A DNA stretch of 64,000 nt from Amycolatopsis bartoniae (GCF_014191255.1 NZ_JACHWH010000001.1:2232001-2296000); one strand, 5' to 3'. Positions 1-7,335 are shown, numbered from the stretch's first letter. Numbers and translations are program-made. The notes: generated by a model not told the origin, from the letters alone.

Positions 1-1
1 C

Positions 2-190
2 GCGCACACGTTGCTCGACGAGCTGGACGCAGAGCTTGAGGCGGCAGGACTCGCCGCGCTGGTCCGGGTTCCGCGGTTCCTCGACTCGCGTCGAGCGGGT
101 CGCTCGCGCCGCCGGGTCGACCGGACGGCGTTGCGGTCGCTGCCGACGCGCCTGGACGCCACCGACCTGATGGAGGGAGACGCCGCCTGA
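2..190 (+). CDS. C-terminal part of an unrecognised AICE protein (cut by window edge)
   Basis: An open frame runs from the left edge to a TGA at 188-190. The 62 visible residues are Leu/Ala-rich at first and then strongly basic (Arg clusters around SRRAGRSRRR), compatible with an amphipathic helix followed by a nucleic-acid-binding or cytoplasmic tail. The stop overlaps the ATG of the next small ORF, which marks it as the first visible cistron of the transfer operon. I do not recognise the family and infer no function. Confidence 0.55.
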   Translation, partial: AHTLLDELDAELEAAGLAALVRVPRFLDSRRAGRSRRRVDRTALRSLPTRLDATDLMEGDAA

Positions 191-345
191 TGGTCCGACT
201 CCTGATCACTGACCCCGGCGCGGCGCATCCCGCCAAGAACGCCGCCGCGCCGGGACTCCCCAAGCAGCCAACAAACCGTTCGGAGAGGGGTCTCATGGTA
301 GGCACTTCTGCTTCCCGCGTGCACCACGTCGGGGGTGGCCACTGA
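190..345 (+). CDS. 51-aa micro-ORF bridging two transfer-operon genes
   Basis: An ATG at 190 overlaps the upstream TGA, and its TGA at 343-345 overlaps the ATG of the SsgA-like gene, so ribosomes could pass through the gap without leaving the message. A GGAGGGAG sequence lies about nine bases before the ATG. A second in-frame ATG at 295 has its own GGAGAGGGG and would give a 16-residue peptide. The sequence is low in hydrophobic residues and resembles no family I know. It may be a translational-coupling leader rather than a functional protein. Confidence 0.45.
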   Translation: MVRLLITDPGAAHPAKNAAAPGLPKQPTNRSERGLMVGTSASRVHHVGGGH

Positions 346-770
346 TGTCACTCCACAGCCTGACCCTTCCGCTGTGGGCGGAGTGGGAGGACGCATCCAG
401 CGAGGTGCTTGAGCTGCGCCCGATCCGGGTGAAGTTCCGGTACCGCTCTGATGACCCCTTCGCGATCCTGCTCGACTTCGCTGTCGGCTCCGAGTTGTGG
501 GTTCGCTGGACGATCGCCCGTGAGCTACTGGCTGATGGCCTGGTGCAGGACTCGGGGGAGGGGGATGTGCACATCGCGCCGGACTCGGACCTGTCGTCGC
601 GCGTCTGGCTGGCCTTCTCGACGCCAACCGGCGTCGCGGTGTTCGCCTTCCAGCGCTCGGACCTGGAAACGGCGCTTGCCGAGACCGAAGTGCTCGTACC
701 GATCGGAAGCGAGTCAGCACTCATCGACTGGGACCGCGAGCTGAAGCACCTTCGAGGTGATGCCGCATGA
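345..770 (+). CDS. SsgA-family (SALP) sporulation/cell-division regulator
   Basis: The 141-residue product has the length and motif order of SsgA/SsgB-like proteins: RYRSDDPFA at about 32-40, a VRWTIARELLADGL block at 53-66, GEGDVHIAP at 71-79, and an acidic IDWDREL near the C-terminus. SALPs are small actinobacterial proteins that govern septum placement and spore-wall events; SsgB recruits FtsZ. It lies in an overlapping operon with Spd-like and TraB proteins of a conjugative element. A role in adjusting septation during plasmid spread is my inference. Family assignment is strong, the subgroup is unknown. Confidence 0.88.
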   Translation: MSLHSLTLPLWAEWEDASSEVLELRPIRVKFRYRSDDPFAILLDFAVGSELWVRWTIARELLADGLVQDSGEGDVHIAPDSDLSSRVWLAFSTPTGVAVFAFQRSDLETALAETEVLVPIGSESALIDWDRELKHLRGDAA

Positions 771-1081
771 CTTCCCACTCGGTTCTGTACATCCTCGCCG
801 GACTCGCCGCTGTTGGTCTCTTCTCGACGTGGCGTTCTGGCCGGAAGTCCGCCCTCAAGGCGCGCAACGGGGTCCGCGAAGTCACCCGCATGACCGGCAA
901 CGCCGTTCGGACCTTGCTCACGGCCGCGCTGATCGTCGGCGTGCAATGGCTGGTCATTCGCTTCTGGCACAACACAACCGCGCTGCTCATCGTGCTCATC
1001 GTTCCGGCGCTGTTCGCCGGCGCCGCGGTCGCGCGTCTGCTCGCGGTGACCGAGATCGTCACGACCAGGGGGCACTCATGA
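767..1081 (+). CDS. Small Spd-like membrane protein of the AICE transfer operon
   Basis: This 104-residue protein overlaps its upstream neighbour by four bases (ATGA). It has a short N-terminal hydrophobic segment, a basic stretch near residues 23-45, and two clear membrane helices at about 48-67 and 71-94. Small membrane proteins between the early operon genes and traB are typical of actinomycete conjugative elements, where Spd proteins carry DNA through septal cross-walls after primary transfer. The assignment rests on context and topology, because Spd proteins share little sequence. Confidence 0.65.
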   Translation: MTSHSVLYILAGLAAVGLFSTWRSGRKSALKARNGVREVTRMTGNAVRTLLTAALIVGVQWLVIRFWHNTTALLIVLIVPALFAGAAVARLLAVTEIVTTRGHS

Positions 1082-1896
1082 CAGAGACTCGGGAAGACGT
1101 GCCGTCGACGGCGGACAAGCTGAGGCAGGAGGCCGCTACCGCGGCTCAGGTGCGGGCGCTGTCGAACAACCCGGACGTGGTCGCGCTACGGGTGGAGAAA
1201 GTCCGGTCCTTCGTGGACTCACTGGTGTGGGTTGGGATCTTCCTCGGACTTGCCTTCACGATGGTCAACGTCCAGACCTTCGCGGCCTCCGGTGCCGTCA
1301 CCGGGTCGTTGCCGTGGCTCGCGGCCTGGTTGCTGGACCCGATGGTGTCGCTCGTGCTCGTCGCTGTGCTGCGGGCGGAGCAGATCACCGCTCGATACCA
1401 AGTCCACGTAGGAACGTGGGCGCACCGGACGAAGTGGTTCGCGTTCCTCGCCACGTACGCGATGAACACGTGGCGCTCGTGGACGCGGGTGGACGTGGCC
1501 GGAGTGGTGCTGCACTCGGTTCCGCCGGTGCTGGTCTTCCTGGCAGCCGAGACCGCGCCGGTGCTCCGGGATCGACTCACCGAGGCCGTTGCTCGCGCCG
1601 CTGCTCCGGCGTTCACGGGCGCTCCTGCGGAGACCGTTCACGAGACACGCGAGGAGGCCCCGTCGCGACCGGTCGTTCAGCGGCGCAAGCCGAAGGCGAA
1701 GCCCGGGCGGAAGTTGCGCGCGGACTACCTGGCGGAAGCGCGAGCGGCGTGGACCCCGGGGATCGAGGTCACTCCCGCGTGGGTGCGGTCGGTCTGCCCG
1801 GAGATTTCGCGGGGGACCAGCAAGAACGTCGCGGACGAGTTGCGCGCTGAGGTTGTCAGCGCTCCGACCGACGAGCCACGTGAGGAGGCCGCCTGA
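1078..1896 (+). CDS. DUF2637 / SpdB-like membrane protein
   Basis: The ATG at 1078 overlaps the previous stop (ATGA) and gives 272 residues; a longer frame opens upstream but has no coupling or start signal. Hydrophobic segments lie near 46-70, 76-99, 119-132 and 139-158. They are followed by a Pro/Arg/Lys-rich linker and a C-terminal part (about 205-265, WTPGIEVTPAWVRSVCP) that looks like a small helical DNA-binding domain. DUF2637 proteins are common next to TraB in actinomycete elements and are regarded as spread proteins. Its stop overlaps the traB ATG. Confidence 0.75.
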   Translation: MTETREDVPSTADKLRQEAATAAQVRALSNNPDVVALRVEKVRSFVDSLVWVGIFLGLAFTMVNVQTFAASGAVTGSLPWLAAWLLDPMVSLVLVAVLRAEQITARYQVHVGTWAHRTKWFAFLATYAMNTWRSWTRVDVAGVVLHSVPPVLVFLAAETAPVLRDRLTEAVARAAAPAFTGAPAETVHETREEAPSRPVVQRRKPKAKPGRKLRADYLAEARAAWTPGIEVTPAWVRSVCPEISRGTSKNVADELRAEVVSAPTDEPREEAA

Positions 1897-4142
1897 TGCC
1901 CGCTTCCGACGACCAAGGCCGTGATGACGACTTCCACCGTGAGGAGCCCATGAACACCTCCGATCAGGAGCCCGTGAACACCGGCGACAGCGAGGCCACC
2001 AACGGCAAGGTGCTGCCGTTCACACTGCGTCCGGACAGCGCCTCGACACCGGAAGAGATCCCCGTTCAGGAACGGCGGGATGTCCTCGACGCCGAGGAGG
2101 TCCGGCACCCGGTGTTGGTGGATCTCCCGGTGGCGCGCAAGCCGTCGTGGTGGGAGAGCACGCGGGAGGCGAAGATCCGGCCGTTGCTGCCGGAGTGGGC
2201 GCGCTCGCGCCGGGAGCTGACCGACCGCGTGCGGTGGCTGGCGCTCTACGCCGGACACACGACGGCGTATCACGCGCTGCGGGCTCCGCAGTACGCCGGA
2301 ATCCTGCTCGTGCGCTCCCCGCGTGGCCTGTGGCGGGTGCTGGTCGCGACGCACCGGTGGATCTACGACGCGGAGGGCAAGCCGCTGCGGGCGGCCGCAG
2401 TGACCGCGTCGGAGTACGACAAGTACGTCAAGCTCGCCGAGGTCCGCGCCGAGCGCATCCGCAAGCGCGGCCTGGTGGCGTTCCTGACCCTGCTCGTCGC
2501 AGCCGCCGGGGTCTACCTGCTGGTGTCCTACAGCGACGCGCTGGCCTGGCTGGTCGCGGCCGTCGCGGTCGGGCTGCTGGGCAAGGTCGGCACCCCCGCC
2601 GACAAGCCCGTGCTAGGCCGGGCCGTGGTGACGTCGAAGGCCCCGAAGCTGACCAGTGAGGTGGTGGTGCGCGCCCTGGCAGCGCTCGGGATCTCCGGCA
2701 TCAACCAGGCCGTGGCGAAGGGACCGGGGATCACGTTCCCGGCACCGATCACCCGCGATGGGCCGGGCTGGCGGGCGGAGGTGGACCTGCCGCACGGCGT
2801 GACGGTCACCGATGTGATGGAGCGTCGGGACAAGCTCGCCTCCGGCCTGCGTCGTCCGCTCGGGTGCGTGTGGCCGGAGCCGGTCAGCGAGGAGCACGCG
2901 GGCCGGTTGGTGATCTGGGTGGGGGATCAGGACATGGCCAGGGCCAAGCCCGCCACCTGGCCGCTGGCGAAGTCGGGGGAGGCCGACCTGTTCCAGTCCG
3001 TCCCATTCGGCACGGACCAGCGCGGCCGTCCGGTGGGCGTGGACCTGATGTTCGCGAACATGGTCATCGGCGCCATGCCCCGCATGGGCAAGACGTTCTC
3101 TCTCCGAGTGCTCGTGCTCGCCGCTGCGCTGGATCCGTGGGTGGAGCTGGTGTTGTGGGAGCTGAAGGGCACCGGCGATCTCGGGATGTTCGAGCGGGTC
3201 GCGCACGAGTACGGCTCCGGCGCCGATGACGACACCCTCGAAGGCGCGATGAACTCGCTGCGGCGCCTGTACAAGGAGCTGGAGCGCCGCTCGAAGACCA
3301 TCACCCGCATTGCCAAAGAGAACCGGGCGCTCTGCCCCGAGAACAAGGTCACGCCACAACTCTCGCGGAACCGCAAGCTCGGGTTGCACCCGATCTTCGC
3401 CGCGATCGACGAGTGCCAGGAGCTGTTTTCCCACGAGGACTACAAGGACGAGGCGAAGAAGCTCGCCGAAGGCATCATCAAGCGTGGCCCGGCGATGGGG
3501 ATCATCCTCGTGTTGGCCACGCAGCGGCCGGATGCCCAGTCCTTGCCGCCGGGTGTGAGCGCGAATGCCGGTCTGCGGTTCTGCCTGCGGGTGATGGGGC
3601 AGGTGGAGAACGACATGGTGCTGGGCACGTCAAGCTACAAGAACGGCATCCGGGCCACGACGTTCGGGGCGAAGGACAAGGGGATTGGCTACCTTGTCGG
3701 CGCCACCGACGACCCGCAAATCGTGCGCTCCTACTACATCGACGGCCCCGCTGCGGAAAAGATCGTGGAACGGGCGTGCGCCCTGCGAGGAAGGCACGGC
3801 ACCATCACCGGCCACGCGGCGGGAGAGTCCCTTGTGGACGAGTCAGCGCGGCCGTCGTACTCCCTCATCGCTGACGTGGCCTCAGTAATCCGCGCGGACG
3901 AGGCGAAGATCTGGTCCGAAACGGTGGTGGACCGGCTGGCCGAACTCCGCCCGGAGGTCTACGGCTCGTGGACCGAGCTGGACGGCCGGGCGAAGGCCAA
4001 CCAGCTCGCCGCCGGGCTCAAGCCGTTCGGGATCGAGACCGTGCAGGTCTACGGGCGCACCGAGGACGGCAAGGCCGCCAACCGGCGCGGTGTCGAGCGC
4101 GCCGAGATCTTGTCCGCCGCCCGTTCCCTCAATCGCGACTGA
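1896..4142 (+). CDS. traB: TraB/TraSA-type FtsK/SpoIIIE DNA translocase, conjugal transfer protein
   Basis: This is the single protein that moves double-stranded plasmid DNA between mycelia in actinomycetes. Of 748 residues, about 1-190 are cytoplasmic, two membrane helices span 192-228, a Walker A motif GAMPRMGKT sits at 392-400 and a Walker B FAAIDE near 501-506, with the Q-rich ATPase segment ATQRPDAQS after it. The last 65 residues form a winged-helix-like domain of the kind that reads TRS repeats in the clt locus. The start at 1896 overlaps the upstream stop; an alternative ATG at 1950 follows GAGGAG. The CTAG-rich locus lies immediately downstream. Confidence 0.93.
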   Translation: MPASDDQGRDDDFHREEPMNTSDQEPVNTGDSEATNGKVLPFTLRPDSASTPEEIPVQERRDVLDAEEVRHPVLVDLPVARKPSWWESTREAKIRPLLPEWARSRRELTDRVRWLALYAGHTTAYHALRAPQYAGILLVRSPRGLWRVLVATHRWIYDAEGKPLRAAAVTASEYDKYVKLAEVRAERIRKRGLVAFLTLLVAAAGVYLLVSYSDALAWLVAAVAVGLLGKVGTPADKPVLGRAVVTSKAPKLTSEVVVRALAALGISGINQAVAKGPGITFPAPITRDGPGWRAEVDLPHGVTVTDVMERRDKLASGLRRPLGCVWPEPVSEEHAGRLVIWVGDQDMARAKPATWPLAKSGEADLFQSVPFGTDQRGRPVGVDLMFANMVIGAMPRMGKTFSLRVLVLAAALDPWVELVLWELKGTGDLGMFERVAHEYGSGADDDTLEGAMNSLRRLYKELERRSKTITRIAKENRALCPENKVTPQLSRNRKLGLHPIFAAIDECQELFSHEDYKDEAKKLAEGIIKRGPAMGIILVLATQRPDAQSLPPGVSANAGLRFCLRVMGQVENDMVLGTSSYKNGIRATTFGAKDKGIGYLVGATDDPQIVRSYYIDGPAAEKIVERACALRGRHGTITGHAAGESLVDESARPSYSLIADVASVIRADEAKIWSETVVDRLAELRPEVYGSWTELDGRAKANQLAAGLKPFGIETVQVYGRTEDGKAANRRGVERAEILSAARSLNRD

Positions 4143-4158
4143 TCGACGGAGAGTGACT

Positions 4159-4265
4159 GGTGTGGGGTGCTAGCGATTCCGGTCCGGCTAGCGTCACCCG
4201 ATGCTAGATCTAGCATCCCCGCTAGCGCCCCACACCGTCGCTGAGCTGCGATCTAGCTCCTAGCG
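4159..4265. repeat. CTAG-rich palindromic locus, candidate clt or other cis-acting transfer/replication site
   Basis: Seven CTAG tetranucleotides lie in about 100 bases, although CTAG is normally rare in such DNA. A 17-base arm GGTGTGGGGTGCTAGCG at 4159-4175 is repeated inverted at 4220-4236 with one mismatch. Between the arms is a perfect 18-base palindrome, GATGCTAGATCTAGCATC, at 4200-4217, and another GCTAGCG at 4187-4193. Two more CTAGC copies follow at 4253 and 4260. The locus sits between two converging 3' ends, so it is not an obvious promoter. Its place right after traB suggests clt; this is inference. Confidence 0.7.
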
Positions 4266-4384
4266 TCCACCAGCACAAACACCCCCGAAACCCGCGAAAA
4301 CCCGCCTCGGTGACACCCGCGCTCGGGTTTCGCTGAGGGCTCGGGTGTCCAAAACCAGACACGAAGAGTGATCACATGTGTGGA

Positions 4385-4597
4385 TCAAGAATCGTCCCGA
4401 TCGTGCCGACGCTGGCGCAGGAACTTCCCGACCGGTGCGCCCAGGCCCGGCAGAACACCGAGGAACCCCCACAGCCACGGCTCACTTGCTCCCGTCACGG
4501 AGAAAATCACAACCGCAACCCCGTAAGGCAGGGCCATGCCCAGAGCCCACGGCAATGCATCCGCCACGACTCGGCGCGGGGACCGGCGCTCCGCCAC
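4385..4597 (-). CDS. Small membrane protein, third of a reverse-strand set in the AICE
   Basis: A GTG at 4597, six bases past the stop of the upstream gene, gives 70 residues. One or two hydrophobic segments (WALGMALPYGVAVVIFSV and WLWGFLGVLPGLGAPVG) end in a basic tail KFLRQRRHDRDD. A longer frame runs upstream inside its neighbour but looks like shadow sequence. No family is recognised. Three consecutive small membrane genes opposed to the transfer operon could serve entry exclusion or membrane anchoring of element proteins; this is only a guess. Confidence 0.5.
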   Translation of the reverse strand: MAERRSPRRVVADALPWALGMALPYGVAVVIFSVTGASEPWLWGFLGVLPGLGAPVGKFLRQRRHDRDDS

Positions 4598-4602
4598 GCC
4601 TC

Positions 4603-4821
4603 TCAGTCCCTCTTCCGCGAGGTCTGTCGACGACCGCGGATGAACAGGGTCCACTGCGCCGCAGCCGTGAGCGCCGATCCGGTCGCCGTCAGGATGGGTA
4701 TCCACGGGTGGGTCATCAGGAACGCGAGCACTGCCGCGCTTACCGCGACAGCCGTTGAGGCAAGCGCCAAGAAGAGCGCGTACCGCACCTGTTCGGCACT
4801 CGACCGCTCACGCTCGCCCAT
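4603..4821 (-). CDS. Small two-helix membrane protein in the AICE
   Basis: An ATG at 4821 preceded by GGGAGCGGG gives 72 residues with two predicted helices (ALFLALASTAVAVSAAVLAF and PWIPILTATGSALTAAAQW) and a strongly basic C-terminus, RGRRQTSRKRD. Charge distribution fits both termini inside the cell. It lies 46 bases after the first gene of the set and six before the third, so the three probably share a transcript. No known family is recognised. Confidence 0.55.
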   Translation of the reverse strand: MGERERSSAEQVRYALFLALASTAVAVSAAVLAFLMTHPWIPILTATGSALTAAAQWTLFIRGRRQTSRKRD

Positions 4822-4867
4822 CCCGCTCCCATCTGCCCGTCGGGTTCGGCATCCGCTTCCCGCCTGC

Positions 4868-5104
4868 TCAGTCGCGGTCGCCGTACCGGTTTACCAAGGC
4901 CGCCAAGCCGAAGAGCACCACGCATGCGATCAGTGCCCCCGCCCCGCTGGACAGCGCATCAATCCAGCGAGTGGGCGAGTGCCGAGACGGACCCAACAGC
5001 GCCGCTCCCAGGTACACCGCGACCGGATACGCCACGAGCTGAGCCACCGCCATGCGCCACCACCGCCGCCGACGCGCAGGCGGAGCGGGGTCCTGGTCAT
5101 TCAC
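4868..5104 (-). CDS. Small membrane protein, first of a reverse-strand set in the AICE
   Basis: A GTG at 5104 behind a G-rich GGGCGGG gives 78 residues; a GTG at 5134 would add ten Gly-rich residues but leaves only 24 bases to the divergent gene at 5159. The protein has a basic N-terminus (PPARRRRWWR), a helix AVAQLVAYPVAVYLGAALL, a loop and a second helix GALIACVVLFGLAALV. The topology resembles that of the next gene. Function is unknown, and the start codon is uncertain. Confidence 0.5.
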   Translation of the reverse strand: MNDQDPAPPARRRRWWRMAVAQLVAYPVAVYLGAALLGPSRHSPTRWIDALSSGAGALIACVVLFGLAALVNRYGDRD

Positions 5105-5158
5105 CCCGCCCAGGCTGCCACCCCCACCCTTCACCAGCTAGCCGCCGAAAGGATCAGC

Positions 5159-5683
5159 ATGTCCGCCGCGACCGACGCCCTGACCGACCCTGAACGCGGT
5201 TTCCTCGGCTGCCTCATGCAGCTCCCGGCCGCCGCAGCCCGCCGCCTGCTGGCCGGGATGCGTGCCGACGACATGGCCGGAGCCGTGACCGCCCCCGTGC
5301 TGCGGCTGGCGATCGAACTCGCCGCCGCGGACACGGCCCCCGCGCCGGTCGCGCTCTACGCCCACGCCATCACCACCGGCCGCGCGCCGGGCCGCCAGCG
5401 GCGGGAGTGGCTGTCCGGCTGGCTCATCGACACCTACCGCGACGCACCACCGCCCGCTCTGGCCGACCACCTCAAGACGGCAGTACTGGAGGCGGCGTGG
5501 CGACGCGCCCTCCTCGCGCACACCCAACGGGTCCAGGACGCGGCGGAGACCGCCGACGTGGACAGGCTGCACGAGTTGGCTGACGACACCGACGTGGTCG
5601 ACGAGCTGTGGCAGCGCTACCACGCCGCCCGCGCCGGACAAGTCGGAACCAGTCTCACCGCCCGTCTTGGAGTGGCCGCGTGA
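5159..5683 (+). CDS. DnaB N-terminal-domain-like replication accessory protein
   Basis: The ATG at 5159 follows GAAAGG at a good distance and yields 174 residues. The first 80 (ERGFLGCLMQLP, then RADDM and an AIELAAADTAPAPVALYAHAI block) follow the helical layout of the N-terminal domain of replicative helicase DnaB, but no RecA-type ATPase domain follows. Stand-alone DnaB-N-like proteins are frequent on actinomycete elements, where they probably recruit or load helicase. It begins the replication module and ends overlapping a 26-residue ORF that leads into the DUF3631 gene. Confidence 0.6.
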   Translation: MSAATDALTDPERGFLGCLMQLPAAAARRLLAGMRADDMAGAVTAPVLRLAIELAAADTAPAPVALYAHAITTGRAPGRQRREWLSGWLIDTYRDAPPPALADHLKTAVLEAAWRRALLAHTQRVQDAAETADVDRLHELADDTDVVDELWQRYHAARAGQVGTSLTARLGVAA

Positions 5684-5760
5684 GGAAGCGGATCACTGGC
5701 CGAGGTACGGCCGTCGCCACCGTGACTTGTGCACTCAATCGCCCGGAGGAGGCCGCCTGA
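5680..5760 (+). CDS. 26-aa micro-ORF bridging two replication genes
   Basis: A GTG at 5680 overlaps the upstream TGA (GTGA), and the ORF ends with a TGA whose last base is the A of the next ATG at 5760. The gap is thus spanned by one continuous translated stretch. A GGAG precedes the GTG at a suitable distance, and the SD of the following gene (GGAGGAGG) lies inside it. The peptide is basic and resembles nothing known. It is best read as a possible coupling leader; translation is not proven. Confidence 0.4.
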   Translation: MRKRITGRGTAVATVTCALNRPEEAA

Positions 5761-7139
5761 TGCCTGTACCCGCCGACACCACTACGAACACGCTCGCCGC
5801 GATCGACGACGCAATCGGCGCGGGCGTGGCTGGCGGTCCCGCGACCTGCTGTCAGTGTGGCCGCCCGCTGGGGGAGTCGCCCTCGGACGACTTCTGCTCG
5901 GAGAACTGTCAGCAGGTGTGGCGCTCGGCGAACCGCGTTGTCATGGCCGGGCATGAGGTGCTGGACCGGGTGCGGGATTTTGTGGCGCGGTTCAACGTGT
6001 TCCCGTCCGAGCACTGCGCACCCATGCTCGCGCTCTGGTACGCCCACACCCACGCCGCTGACCACTTCTATGTCACGCCGCGGCTGATCCTGTCCTCTGT
6101 GGAACCCGGGTCCGGCAAGACGCGGGTGCTGGAGGTGGCGCAGTTCCTCGTGCGGGCACCGGAGATGACGTTCTCCGCTACCACGGCCGCGCTGTTCCGC
6201 ATGGTGTCCGAAGGGCCGATCACGATCCTGTTCGATGAGGTGGACACGATCTTCACCGCCAAGGGTGGCAACAACGAAGATCTCCGTGGCCTGCTCAACG
6301 CCGGGTACAAGCGCGGCGCGACCGTCGCCCGTTGTGTCGGTGACGCCAAGGCCATGAAGGTTCAGCGCTTCCCCGTCTTCGCTCCCGCCGCGCTTGCCGG
6401 GATCGCAGGCAACATGCCCGACACCGTGACCACCCGCGCCATCACCGTGCACATGAAACGCCGCCGCCAGGACGAAGAGGTCGAAGAGTTTTGGGAAGAG
6501 GAGGTCGAGGCGGAAGCCGCACCGCTGCGGGACGCGCTCGCGGCTTGGGTGGAATCCGTGATGGACAAGATCAGCAGGGGACGGCCCGCCATGCCGCCCG
6601 GTGTGCGGGACCGCTCCGCCGAGATCTGGCGCCCCCTCATCGCCATCGCCGACGCGGCCGGAGGCCACTGGCCCGACACCGCCCGCGCCGCGTGCGCGCA
6701 CTTCGTCGAAGTCAGCAACGCCGACCGCAACGGCGGCGGGCAGCGCCTCCAGCTCTTGGCCGACCTTCGCGACCTCTACACCGCCCGAGACACCGACAAG
6801 CTCACCACCGACGAGATCCTCGGCGCCTTGCATCAGCTGGACGAATCCCCGTGGGGTGACCTCGACGGCAAACCGCTCGACCCCCGGCGGCTGGCCGGGT
6901 TCCTCAAGCCCTATGGCGTCCGTGCCAGGGACATCAAGCTGCCGGGCGGTGGGGTTCGCAAGGGCTACCGCACCACCGGACCGGACGGCCTCGCCGACGC
7001 CTGGCAGCGCTACCTGCCTCCTGCCGCTACCTCCGCGCGGAGCGCTACCCCGCAGGTCAGAGCGGTAGCGGAAGCCGGGGAGGTAGCGGACACAAGCGCT
7101 ACCTCTGGCGCGTCGCCGCCCCTGACCGACCGCAGGTAG
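5760..7139 (+). CDS. DUF3631-family replication ATPase with N-terminal zinc-finger motif
   Basis: The ATG at 5760 follows GGAGGAGG and is coupled to the micro-ORF; the in-frame ATG at 5667 lies inside the previous gene. Of 459 residues, cysteines at 30/31, 33, 46 and 50 form a compact zinc-ribbon-like motif. A Walker A EPGSGKT is near 115-121 and a Walker B ILFDEVD near 155-162, followed by the DUF3631 core and a C-terminal winged-helix-like segment. DUF3631 proteins act as helicase-like replication proteins on AICEs, often beside a prim-pol primase. The last 44 codons overlap the GGTAGCG repeats. Confidence 0.75.
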   Translation: MPVPADTTTNTLAAIDDAIGAGVAGGPATCCQCGRPLGESPSDDFCSENCQQVWRSANRVVMAGHEVLDRVRDFVARFNVFPSEHCAPMLALWYAHTHAADHFYVTPRLILSSVEPGSGKTRVLEVAQFLVRAPEMTFSATTAALFRMVSEGPITILFDEVDTIFTAKGGNNEDLRGLLNAGYKRGATVARCVGDAKAMKVQRFPVFAPAALAGIAGNMPDTVTTRAITVHMKRRRQDEEVEEFWEEEVEAEAAPLRDALAAWVESVMDKISRGRPAMPPGVRDRSAEIWRPLIAIADAAGGHWPDTARAACAHFVEVSNADRNGGGQRLQLLADLRDLYTARDTDKLTTDEILGALHQLDESPWGDLDGKPLDPRRLAGFLKPYGVRARDIKLPGGGVRKGYRTTGPDGLADAWQRYLPPAATSARSATPQVRAVAEAGEVADTSATSGASPPLTDRR

Positions 7140-7213
7140 CGGACCTAAGCGCTACCCGCGACCCATCCGCTACCCCTCTGAGCAGGCAAGTAGCGAAGGT
7201 CGCGCAGGTAGCG
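7008..7213. repeat. Iteron-like cluster of GGTAGCG/CGCTACC, candidate replication origin
   Basis: Ten exact copies of the 7-mer GGTAGCG (either strand) occur at 7008, 7025, 7043, 7064, 7082, 7097, 7135, 7150, 7168 and 7207, and a variant AGTAGCG lies near 7190. Chance predicts far fewer than one. Several pairs face each other and would form dyads, for example 7082/7097 and 7135/7150. The cluster begins within the 3' end of the DUF3631 gene and continues past its stop, as Rep-binding iterons often do. The origin role is inferred; a TraB-recognised clt is the alternative. Confidence 0.75.
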
Positions 7214-7335
7214 GAAGAAACCAGCCACCAGCAAGCGCGACCAGGAGGACGCCGTGACCCGAGATACAGCACGCACCGAGTCAATGCACGAGTGCGCCTG
7301 ACCGCACCGGCCTCGCGCTGAAAGGTTCCACCAGC

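Noticed and set aside
757-1077. Upstream in-frame extension of the DUF2637 gene (start at 757)
   Set aside because: It lies inside the coding sequence of the 104-residue membrane protein; the ATG at 1078 is coupled to the previous stop.
4260-4478. 72-codon minus-strand frame
   Set aside because: It covers the CTAG locus and the end of the third small membrane gene; its sequence has no helix or motif.
4376-5158. Long + strand frame upstream of the DnaB-N-like gene
   Set aside because: Composition is that of a shadow frame (Arg/Pro/His-rich); the reverse strand encodes plausible membrane proteins and a good SD precedes 5159.
5667-5759. Earlier ATG for the DUF3631 gene
   Set aside because: It overlaps the end of the preceding gene and lacks an SD; 5760 has GGAGGAGG and a coupled stop.
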